31,318 nucleotides of DNA from NCBI GenBank assembly GCA_900770515.1, contig CAAHDP010000339.1, positions 1-31,318 on the forward strand, in the 5' to 3' direction. Under the pieces are notes generated by a model. The model did no database searches. It saw only the letters and a list, made by a program, of their open reading frames with translations, and was not told where the DNA came from. Shown piece after piece: positions 24,920 through 31,318 of the stretch. Positions within the stretch are counted from its first letter, which is position 1. The number at the start of each line of letters is the position of its first letter. Made by a program: the position numbers and the translations under genes. Source of the DNA: an uncultured Prevotella sp. (GTDB lineage: Bacteria; Bacteroidota; Bacteroidia; Bacteroidales; Bacteroidaceae).

Positions 24920-26002
24920 ATGAAGAAGACGGTAAGTATTTTATCCCTTCTGGTTCTCCTTCTTGGAGTTTGGGCGGCAGCATTATGGCTGTCGCCCTTC
25001 AATGCTTATAATGGGAGCAGCAAGGAAAACCGATACGGAGTGAACGAAGGATTGGAACTGGTAGAACAGGAAAACGCCCAAGAGGGCAAGCGATACGTGG
25101 TGGAAGATGAAGACGGCAAAGAGCTGTTTGTCATCCCCTTACGTGGCTGTCTGCTCGACACCCGCTATCGCAACGGGCAACTCCGATTCCGGGAGAAGAA
25201 CACGAAAAGAGAAGGATACATAGACCGTCAAGGCAGGATTTTCCTGAATGAAAATGCCGGAGAATACAAACCGGCAGAAGACCGGAAAGACTTCGCAAAT
25301 CTGACGGGGGAAAAGAAGGGCTTGGCAGATAGACCATCCGCAGGAGGCACAGAATCTACTGGAGGCACAGGCTCAACAGGAACCGCAGGATTTGCTGCAT
25401 CCGCCCAACCAGGCAGGAAGTCAAGCGCCCTCTCGCAGGTAAATCTCAAGACGATGGCGCAGAGCAATCCCTTCTATAAGGAAGCCTCGAAAATCATGCA
25501 GGGAAAACTGGCAGAAACCGATGCCCAGCGCCGCCGCACCATCCTGAACTACTGCGAGCATTTCCGCACAGCCTACACCACCAAGGACATTGATTTCCTG
25601 CGACAGGTGTTCAGCGACAAGGCGCTCATCATCGTGGGAAATGTGGTGAAATCTATCGCCAACGACGATAAATGCCAGGCAGAAAGCCGGGTTACCTTCG
25701 CCATCCATTCCAAGCGCGATTATCTTGCAAGGCTTTCAAAGGTGTTTGCTGCCAACCAGAAAATCGACGTCAGATTTTCGGGGTTCCGCATCCTACGCCA
25801 CCCTACGATGGACGGAATCTACGGTGTAACGCTCAGACAGCAATACAAGAGCGACCGGTATAGTGATGACGGCTACCTCTTCCTGCTCTGGGATTTCAGA
25901 GACAAGTCGATGCCGCTCATCCATGTGCGCACCTGGCAGCCAGCTGCCACCGTACACTCAGGCGATGATGTGATTAATATTCAAGACTTTAATTTAGAAT
26001 AA
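24920..26002 (+). CDS. Membrane-anchored NTF2-like protein of unknown function
   Basis: A protein of 360 residues. A hydrophobic N-terminus (about 5-25) serves as a signal or anchor. It is followed by a small region with a WG-repeat-like strand (EGYIDRQGRIFLN), a Gly/Ser/Thr linker (GGTESTGGTGSTG) and a C-terminal domain at about 185-345 that resembles the NTF2/SnoaL fold (RRRTILNYCEHFRTAYTTKD, IDFLRQVFSDKALIIVGNVV, then YGVTLRQQYKSDRYSDDGYL). I recall this C-terminal pattern as strongly conserved across Bacteroidetes, always uncharacterised. NTF2-like domains often bind small ligands or form dimers; no catalytic residues can be named. The gene lies 12 bases after a fimbrillin and 9 bases before the next gene, within the operon. 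Confidence 0.7.
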   Translation: MKKTVSILSLLVLLLGVWAAALWLSPFNAYNGSSKENRYGVNEGLELVEQENAQEGKRYVVEDEDGKELFVIPLRGCLLDTRYRNGQLRFREKNTKREGYIDRQGRIFLNENAGEYKPAEDRKDFANLTGEKKGLADRPSAGGTESTGGTGSTGTAGFAASAQPGRKSSALSQVNLKTMAQSNPFYKEASKIMQGKLAETDAQRRRTILNYCEHFRTAYTTKDIDFLRQVFSDKALIIVGNVVKSIANDDKCQAESRVTFAIHSKRDYLARLSKVFAANQKIDVRFSGFRILRHPTMDGIYGVTLRQQYKSDRYSDDGYLFLLWDFRDKSMPLIHVRTWQPAATVHSGDDVINIQDFNLE

Positions 26003-26011
26003 AAGAAAAAT

Positions 26012-26989
26012 ATGATGGGAGAAGTTAAAACCCAATGCCTGCTACTAGCCATGATTCTCTGGCTAGCCATTCCTTCTGCCCTTCGGGCACAGGAGTTTTC
26101 GGTGGCTAGTTTCCGCCAGCTGCCTAACGATGTGAGCGCCTTTATCAACAATGTGCGTGACCTGAACGATGAAGCCTGCGCCCTGATCAAGGTGGTGGCA
26201 CCATCCGACTTTGCCTTCTCCTCCCCTCTCGGCATCGTGAAGCGAAAGGACGAAGTGGGCGAAATCTGGCTCTATCTGCCGAAAGGCACCAAGACCCTCA
26301 CCCTGAAACATCCCGAATGGGGCGTGCTGCGCAATTACCGACTGGGCAAACCGCTGGAGAGCCGAATGACCTACGAGATGAAGCTCAACCTGCCCAAGCC
26401 TCCCATCACGGAACTCCACGATACAATAGTAGAGATAAAGACCATCACCGACACCATCGCCATCGAGAAAGTGCGCCCCAAAATGCCACTCGCCTTCTAC
26501 AGTCTGGCTACCCTTGCCCTGCACAAAGACGGACCCTCTTACGGCATCTTCCTTGCCCTGATGCGCCGCCATGGTTTCTTTCTCCATGCCAGCAGCAATC
26601 TGAAAAGCCTGGGAAGCACGGAGGGCAACTGCGACAAGGATGGCTTCATCGGCGGAAGCAACATCAAGCCCTATTATTCGGGCGAAACCCGCCACACCAA
26701 CTATACCATGACGGCAGGACTCATCCACCACATCACGCATGGCGTCTGCCTTTTCGAAGGCGTAGGATACGGCAAGTCGGCCACAGCCTGGCAACTGAGC
26801 GAGAGCGAAGGAAAAGGTTATCTGATCAACGACGGACTTTCTGATAAAGGAGTAACCGCAGAACTGGGAGCCCTGGCTTCCTTCGGAAAACTCAGTATTT
26901 CAGCCTCAGCCATCACCATCGCCGGAAAGCAATGGCAGGGCAGCATCGGAATAGGAATCAAACTGGGAAAATCAAAAACCGGGAAATAA
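26012..26989 (+). CDS. Secreted PEGA-like protein with C-terminal barrel-like half
   Basis: A protein of 325 residues with a cleaved signal (about 1-27, ending ALRAQ). The N-terminal half, FRQLPNDVSAFINNVRDLND followed by EACALIKVV, GEIWLYLPKGTKTLTLKHPEWG and MTYEMKLNLP, looks like the PEGA-type beta domain often found in Bacteroidetes envelope proteins. The C-terminal half has alternating glycine-rich strands (YGIFLALMRRHGFFLHAS, TAGLIHHITHGVCLFEGVGYG, GSIGIGIKLGK), like a small outer-membrane barrel. I infer an outer-membrane location. It pairs with the NTF2-like gene 9 bases before it; I recall the two families as frequent neighbours. The last codons and the following gap consist of short CYGGGAAA repeats. 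Confidence 0.65.
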   Translation: MMGEVKTQCLLLAMILWLAIPSALRAQEFSVASFRQLPNDVSAFINNVRDLNDEACALIKVVAPSDFAFSSPLGIVKRKDEVGEIWLYLPKGTKTLTLKHPEWGVLRNYRLGKPLESRMTYEMKLNLPKPPITELHDTIVEIKTITDTIAIEKVRPKMPLAFYSLATLALHKDGPSYGIFLALMRRHGFFLHASSNLKSLGSTEGNCDKDGFIGGSNIKPYYSGETRHTNYTMTAGLIHHITHGVCLFEGVGYGKSATAWQLSESEGKGYLINDGLSDKGVTAELGALASFGKLSISASAITIAGKQWQGSIGIGIKLGKSKTGK

Positions 26990-27025
26990 TCTGGGAAATC
27001 AAACCTGGGAAAATAATCCGGGAAA
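26963..27025 (+). repeat. Five CYGGGAAA repeats across a stop codon and gene gap
   Basis: The word CTGGGAAA or CCGGGAAA occurs at 26963, 26979, 26991, 27005 and 27018, spaced 12-16 bases apart. It covers the final codons of the PEGA-like gene and the gap to the LRR gene. It looks like slippage-generated DNA. Confidence 0.75.
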
Positions 27026-27031
27026 ATAAGA

Positions 27032-28747
27032 ATGAACATCAAGATGAAAAGTAAACTGATTATATATTTAGGAATAATGCTGGCTATTCTCACGGCATGC
27101 AGCAGCGAGAAACCCACCCATCTGGAACCGCATCTTGCCACTCTCCCTGCTTCCTGCATTACCCGAAACGAGGCCACTCTGCACGGTTCGGTTTCGCTGG
27201 AGGGAGAGACCACCCTGCCTACCCTTTCCTTCAGGTATGGAGAGACGGAGGAAATGGCGCTCACTTCAAATCCTATCAGCCTTTCAGATGAAGACAGCAA
27301 CCCTTCGGGGAATGGCCAGTCCACCAAGGAAGTGGCACTCTGCATGATGGGGCTGAAGGCAGGTACCACCTATTATTATATGCTGCAGGGAAGCAACGGC
27401 AGAATCATGCTCAGCAGTAACCCGATGAGCTTCACCACCCTGCCCAACGAAAAGCCAACCCTTAACGATCCGCAGGTTCTGAGCTATGGTCCCTGTAGCA
27501 TCATCGTGGGCTTCGACATCGCGGCAAATGGCGGTGAAGAGATTACGGAAGCAGGATGTTATTATGCAGAAGATGGAGAGAATGGAGAAAATGGAGAGGA
27601 AAGCGGAGATGGCGATGCAACCCCTACGCAGCAAAAGGCGAAGATAGAAAACTACCAGGGAGCCATCGGAGCGCAGCAGGTGAAACTCAACGACCTGAAA
27701 TTCAACACCACCTACAGAATCTGGGCTTACGCCCAAAACCGGGTAGGCGAAACCAAGAGCCAAGCCATCACCTTCAGGACTTCAGACGCCGTAAAACTGC
27801 AGGAAGCAGGAAAACTGAGCGAACTGATGGGCAATCATCTCAACGAATACACCCAGCTCACGATAGCCGGCGACCTGAATGGAGACGACCTGAGATGCCT
27901 GAGAACGATGGCAGGAAGAGACATCAACAATGAAACCACGGAAGGAAAACTTGCCGACATCAACCTGGCTGATGCGCACATCGTAGCAGGAGGAGGCGAC
28001 TTCGGACCTTATCATCGCCACACCGAAAATCAGGTGGTGGGTCAGGGATTCCTTGCCCAATGCAATCAGCTCAGCCACATCCTCCTTCCATCGGATGTCA
28101 TCAAGATAGAGAAAGATGCGTTTGCCGGCTGCACATCGCTGAAGGAAATAGAGATTCCAGCCTCTGTAAGCCAGCTGCTTCCATCAGCCGGTTGCACGGC
28201 GCTGGAAAGCATCCAGGTTTCGAAAGCCAACACCCACTACAGCAGTCTGGATGGAGTACTGTTTAATGCAGCCGGAACCGAAATTCTCTGGTTCCCGATG
28301 GGAAAAAAGGGCGACTACACCCTGCCTTCCACTCTTTCTGGCATCGGAGATTATGCTTTCAAGGAATGCAGCATCACCCGCTTCATCTTTCCGAATAGTT
28401 TTTCTGAAATAGGACAGGGAGTGCTGATGAACAGTCAGGTGGAAGAGGTTTCTCTGCCAGCCCAACTCAAGCTGATTCCTACGGGCACCTTCCAGGGATG
28501 CACCCGCCTGAAGGTGGTAAGATTGGGAGAGAAGACAGAGCTCGTCTCTGATTACGTGTTCGACGGCTGTCCGCTCACCGACCTCTACGTCGATGCCCCC
28601 TATCCACCCGTATGCAATACGAATGCCTTCACCACCAAGGGCACTCGTTTCCTCCCTACCTGCGTGCTTCACGTACCGGCAGGCAAGAAGAAGCTCTATC
28701 AGAACAACAAAAGCTGGAGCAAGTTTGAACACATTGTTGAGCAATAA
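27032..28747 (+). CDS. Lipoprotein with FN3-like and BspA-type leucine-rich repeats
   Basis: A protein of 571 residues with lipobox LTAC; the start may be the first ATG or the one four codons later. Two fibronectin-III-like segments follow (FRYGETEEMALTSNPISL with GLKAGTTYYYMLQG, then NDLKFNTTYRIWAYAQN), separated by an acidic low-complexity stretch (EDGENGENGEESGDGD). The second half has BspA-type LRRs: SHILLPSDVIKIEKDAFAGC, LKEIEIPASVSQLLPSAGC and LPSTLSGIGDYAFKEC. It ends with the usual C-cap ending LHVPAGKKKLYQNNKSW. BspA-type proteins are surface adhesins binding host matrix proteins or other bacteria. It stands in the operon between the PEGA-like gene and the regulator/kinase pair, so it may be the adhesin or sensor arm of that system. 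Confidence 0.82.
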   Translation: MNIKMKSKLIIYLGIMLAILTACSSEKPTHLEPHLATLPASCITRNEATLHGSVSLEGETTLPTLSFRYGETEEMALTSNPISLSDEDSNPSGNGQSTKEVALCMMGLKAGTTYYYMLQGSNGRIMLSSNPMSFTTLPNEKPTLNDPQVLSYGPCSIIVGFDIAANGGEEITEAGCYYAEDGENGENGEESGDGDATPTQQKAKIENYQGAIGAQQVKLNDLKFNTTYRIWAYAQNRVGETKSQAITFRTSDAVKLQEAGKLSELMGNHLNEYTQLTIAGDLNGDDLRCLRTMAGRDINNETTEGKLADINLADAHIVAGGGDFGPYHRHTENQVVGQGFLAQCNQLSHILLPSDVIKIEKDAFAGCTSLKEIEIPASVSQLLPSAGCTALESIQVSKANTHYSSLDGVLFNAAGTEILWFPMGKKGDYTLPSTLSGIGDYAFKECSITRFIFPNSFSEIGQGVLMNSQVEEVSLPAQLKLIPTGTFQGCTRLKVVRLGEKTELVSDYVFDGCPLTDLYVDAPYPPVCNTNAFTTKGTRFLPTCVLHVPAGKKKLYQNNKSWSKFEHIVEQ

Positions 28748-28769
28748 AAACAAAAAAAACACTTAGAAT

Positions 28770-29339
28770 ATGACAACACCTGAAATAGAAGAATTAAAGT
28801 CTCTCGTGGAGCAGGAATACGGCAAAATACTAGCCACCACCACCGACTTTGAGGAATTCTCGTTCTTCCTCGAAAAGCATACAGGCGGCAAGGTTTCACC
28901 CTCAACCCTGAAGCGACTCTACGGTTATGTGAGCGACAACCACAAGCCACGCATGGTGACGCTCGATATTCTTGCGCAATATATTGGGCACAAGAACTAC
29001 ATGGAGTTCAAGCAATGGCTGAAGACCAGTACCCGCTACAACTCCTCGTTCTTCAAGGCAAGCCAGCTGGTAAGCAGCGACCTGAAGAAGGGTACGGAGA
29101 TAGCCATCGGATGGAGCCCCAACCGCATTCTGCGCCTACGCTATCTGGGCGAGAGTACCTACGAAATACTTGCCTCAGAAAACAGCAAACTTGAAGCAGG
29201 CGATCATTTCGTTACTGGATGCTTCATCAAGGAGCAGCCGCTCTATCTGCCTTACATCGAGCGAAACGGCGAGCGTACCGCATCGTTCGTGGCAGGAAGA
29301 AACGGAGGTCTCACCCTTATCAGCATCATCAGCCAATGA
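28770..29339 (+). CDS. Bacteroidetes-type predicted DNA-binding regulator
   Basis: A protein of 189 residues, predicted cytoplasmic (no signal peptide). The N-terminal about 85 residues (EKHTGGKVSPSTLKRLYGYV, then MVTLDILAQYIGHKNYMEFK) match an HTH-like segment seen in many Bacteroidetes proteins, where the TLKRLxGY and LDILAxxxG words recur; DNA binding is predicted but, as far as I know, unproven. The C-terminal part (GTEIAIGWSPNRILRLRYLG, EAGDHFVTGCFIKEQPLYLP) is a small beta domain of unknown role. Its stop overlaps the kinase start as ATGA, so the two proteins are made together. It is a natural candidate for the kinase's substrate or the operon's regulator; that is inference. Confidence 0.65.
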   Translation: MTTPEIEELKSLVEQEYGKILATTTDFEEFSFFLEKHTGGKVSPSTLKRLYGYVSDNHKPRMVTLDILAQYIGHKNYMEFKQWLKTSTRYNSSFFKASQLVSSDLKKGTEIAIGWSPNRILRLRYLGESTYEILASENSKLEAGDHFVTGCFIKEQPLYLPYIERNGERTASFVAGRNGGLTLISIISQ

Positions 29340-30340
29340 AAACAACGTCAGATAAGTCAATAAACACAACGTCAGATAAGCCGATGAAGACAACATCAGG
29401 ATTCACGGAAGATATCAACAAGGAGATGAACGTTGCCGAACCCCAGCCGGTGGAGTCCAGGTTCAGCAACCTCAGCCAATGCTACGTCTCCATCTCTGGG
29501 CACACCCGCATCTTCACAGCCACAAGATACGGCAAGCGCTACATGCTGAAATGCCTGAAGAACGACTTTCTCTATACGCCCATCTACCGACAGGCTTTGA
29601 CCAAGGAATTCGAGATAGGTCTGCAGTTGGAGCACCCCAACATCTGCCATACCATAGGCATGGAAGAAGTGGAGAACCTGGGCACCACCATCGTGATGGA
29701 ATTCATTGATGGCGACACGCTGCAATATCTGATAGACCAGCAACTGCTCACGGCGGAAATGGCGCACAAGATAGCCCACGAACTGATGGACGCCCTGGAA
29801 TACATGCATAACAAGCAGATGATTCATCGCGACCTGAAACCCGCCAACATCATGGTAACCCACAATGGCAAGAACGTGAAGCTCATCGATTTCGGACTTT
29901 CCGACAGCGATTCCTTCACCATTCTCAAACTGCCGGCTGGAACCTCGGGCTACATCGCCCCGGAACAACTCCTGCCGGGAGCCAAATCAGACCCTCAGGC
30001 AGACATTTATTCGCTGGGCATGGTGCTTCTCGACATGGCGAAGGCCACCCACGACAGGCACCTCAGGCAGACGGCAGAAGTATGCATAAGCCGCGACCTG
30101 AGCATCCGTCCCAAGAGCATCCGCGAGATAAGAGAACACAAGCATGAATCGCCCCTGCTGAAGGCAGGCGGCATCGTTCTCGGCATCATCGCCCTGCTGC
30201 TCATCAGCCTCATCGCCTTCACCTATTATCATAGGGCGCAGTCAAAAGAGAAGCAGAATGTGCCGACAGAAAACGGCAAGAATGATTCGCCGGATGATAA
30301 CGCCAACGAGATTCAGGACTATCAACTCTGGCAGAGATGA
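29336..30340 (+). CDS. Hanks-type Ser/Thr protein kinase with C-terminal membrane anchor
   Basis: The ATG at 29336 is chosen because it overlaps the previous stop (ATGA); a longer frame upstream lies inside that gene. The protein has 334 residues. Kinase motifs are complete from the lysine on: K72 in YMLKCLK, HRDLKPAN (D166, K168, N171), D185 in IDFGLSD, GTSGYIAPE (E210), D223 and R258. The glycine-rich loop is degenerate (SISGHTRIFTATRYG). The late lobe is short. A membrane helix at about 276-297 is followed by a 37-residue polar tail, presumably periplasmic, with no PASTA or other sensor domain. The N-terminus has a TTSDK-type repeat. It is the last gene of the operon and probably phosphorylates its neighbour or envelope-associated targets. 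Confidence 0.9.
   Translation: MKTTSDKSINTTSDKPMKTTSGFTEDINKEMNVAEPQPVESRFSNLSQCYVSISGHTRIFTATRYGKRYMLKCLKNDFLYTPIYRQALTKEFEIGLQLEHPNICHTIGMEEVENLGTTIVMEFIDGDTLQYLIDQQLLTAEMAHKIAHELMDALEYMHNKQMIHRDLKPANIMVTHNGKNVKLIDFGLSDSDSFTILKLPAGTSGYIAPEQLLPGAKSDPQADIYSLGMVLLDMAKATHDRHLRQTAEVCISRDLSIRPKSIREIREHKHESPLLKAGGIVLGIIALLLISLIAFTYYHRAQSKEKQNVPTENGKNDSPDDNANEIQDYQLWQR
29341..29399 (+). repeat. ACAACGTCAGATAAG tandem repeat in the kinase N-terminus
   Basis: Two exact copies of ACAACGTCAGATAAG and a third partial copy encode TTSDK blocks within the first 21 codons. They sit before the kinase fold, in a part likely to be disordered. Confidence 0.75.
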
Positions 30341-30391
30341 TGGGAAAAATGATAGTCTTTAAACATAATTATCCTATTATCTTCTTATTTT

Positions 30392-30449
30392 TGCCTGAAT
30401 TGGTGTAACTTTGCAACCAATTATGGAACAGATTTCACCAATTCAGGCA
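30392..30449 (+). promoter_or_regulatory. Promoter box framed by a 14-bp inverted repeat
   Basis: TGCCTGAATTGGTG (30392-30405) is perfectly inverted at 30436-30449. The -7 box TAACTTTG (30406-30413) begins at the next base after the left arm, and the right arm lies in codons 5-9 of the helicase gene. The arm starts are 44 bases apart. No TTG lies about 20 bases above the box. This is a good candidate operator. Confidence 0.7.
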
Positions 30450-31318
30450 TTGTTGCAGCAACGCACCCTGCTCCAACTGGAGTATTACACCGAGAAGGAA
30501 GCCTTCCGCAAGCTCACCGAACAGATGGGCATGAAGCGAAAGGTGAAACGAGGTGATGCCTGGTTCCCGCTACAGGTGGGAAAGAGCTTTTATAATTCGC
30601 TGAACCAAACAGCCATCGAGGTATTCCGTACCTCGGATCAGGATATCGAGCACAATTTTGAGTTCGGTCGCCCTGTCATGTTCTTCAGAGGTGAAGAACA
30701 GATCAAATACTTTTCCTTTACCGGCACCGTGAGCTATGTAGATGGTGACAGAATGGTGATTACCGTTCCTGATTCAGCCCCGCTGCTCGATTTGCAGCAG
30801 TCTACGGAGCCTATCGGCGTACAGTTGTCCTTCGACGAAACCAGCTACAAGCTGATGTTCGAGGCCTTGGATAGAGTGATGAAGGCGAAGAACAACCGTC
30901 TGGCTTATCTCCGCGACTTGTTCTATTCGCATCAGAAGGCGGGCAGATTCTCGTTTGCCCCGATGAAGTTTCCTTGGCTCAATCCTACCCAGGAAAGAGC
31001 TGTGAATGAGGTGCTCTGGGCAAAGGATGTGGCTATCGTTCACGGACCTCCGGGAACCGGAAAGACCACAACCCTGGTGGAAGCCATCAACGAAACCCTG
31101 ATGAGGGAGAGCCAGGTGCTGGTGTGTGCACAGAGCAACATGGCGGTGGATTGGATTTCAGAAAAACTGGTAGATAGAGGCATCAACGTGCTCAGAATAG
31201 GAAACCCTACCCGTGTGAACGACAAGATGCTGGGCTTCACCTACGAGCGCCGTTTCGAGAGTCATCCCGACTATCCGCAGCTCTGGGCTATCCGCAAGGC
31301 TATCAGAGAATTAAGAAA
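30423..31318 (+). CDS. IGHMBP2/UPF1-like superfamily 1 helicase (partial, 5' part)
   Basis: The frame opens at ATG 30423, ten bases after a -7 box, and runs off the window end after 298 codons. The first about 190 residues include a beta-rich part (FEFGRPVMFFRGEEQIKYF, TGTVSYVDGDRMVITVP). Then come a PTQERAVNEVLWAKD Q-motif-like segment, Walker A GPPGTGKTTTLVEAI and motif Ia CAQSNMAVDWISEKL. This order is that of the SF1B helicases related to IGHMBP2 and UPF1, which unwind nucleic acid with ATP. Motifs II to VI lie beyond the window, so activity cannot be confirmed. The gene seems separate from the kinase operon, with its own promoter. Confidence 0.85.
   Translation, partial: MEQISPIQALLQQRTLLQLEYYTEKEAFRKLTEQMGMKRKVKRGDAWFPLQVGKSFYNSLNQTAIEVFRTSDQDIEHNFEFGRPVMFFRGEEQIKYFSFTGTVSYVDGDRMVITVPDSAPLLDLQQSTEPIGVQLSFDETSYKLMFEALDRVMKAKNNRLAYLRDLFYSHQKAGRFSFAPMKFPWLNPTQERAVNEVLWAKDVAIVHGPPGTGKTTTLVEAINETLMRESQVLVCAQSNMAVDWISEKLVDRGINVLRIGNPTRVNDKMLGFTYERRFESHPDYPQLWAIRKAIRELR

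Noticed and set aside
29219..29335. An upstream start for the Ser/Thr kinase
   Set aside because: It overlaps the regulator gene by 120 bases and the added residues are basic and low-complexity; the ATGA start at 29336 fits better.
1..31318. CRISPR arrays, tRNA or rRNA genes, insertion sequences, prophage
   Set aside because: No regularly spaced repeats with unique spacers, no transposase or integrase frame, and no cloverleaf or ribosomal RNA segments were noticed on reading either strand.

Overview
The window looks like a chromosomal segment of a gut or oral Bacteroidales bacterium, most likely Prevotella or Segatella. The evidence is the protein families present (DUF4249 with a TonB-dependent receptor, fimbrillins, BspA-type leucine-rich repeats, BACON, an M64 peptidase, a propeller/AraC regulator). 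Several intergenic regions also carry the Bacteroidetes -7 box TAnnTTTG, usually continuing GCA, and most of these have a TTG about 20 bases upstream. No rRNA, tRNA, CRISPR array, insertion sequence or phage gene was seen.

Layout. Positions 1-162 hold the last codons of a DUF4143-type ATPase, followed by a nested palindrome and a terminator. From 10933 down to 385 seven genes run on the minus strand. The upper four form a tightly packed signalling unit: a membrane-tethered propeller/Y_Y_Y/AraC regulator, an EamA transporter, a TPR histidine kinase and a LytTR response regulator, with start and stop codons overlapping at the first two junctions. Below them lie a lipoprotein, a TonB-dependent receptor and a DUF4249 lipoprotein, which probably form an outer-membrane uptake complex. 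Divergent from the AraC-type regulator is a large secreted pectinesterase with a long structured leader, followed by a 60-residue small protein and a strong terminator.

Next come an RluA-type pseudouridine synthase (plus) and an AspT/YidE-type transporter (minus), converging on a 22-base periodic palindromic repeat. A PfkB sugar kinase (plus) is divergent from the transporter and ends at a strong terminator.

From 19524 to 30340 eight plus-strand genes with short gaps look like one operon behind a single good promoter: a fimbrillin lipoprotein, a 1162-residue fimbrillin/LRR/BACON/M64-protease fusion, another fimbrillin, an NTF2-like protein, a putative PEGA-like outer-membrane protein, an FN3/LRR lipoprotein, a Bacteroidetes-type predicted DNA-binding protein and a membrane-anchored Hanks-type Ser/Thr kinase. 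This is the best candidate for an undescribed system: a surface adhesin/protease set encoded with its own kinase and predicted regulator. The window ends inside an IGHMBP2/UPF1-like helicase gene whose promoter box is framed by a perfect inverted repeat.
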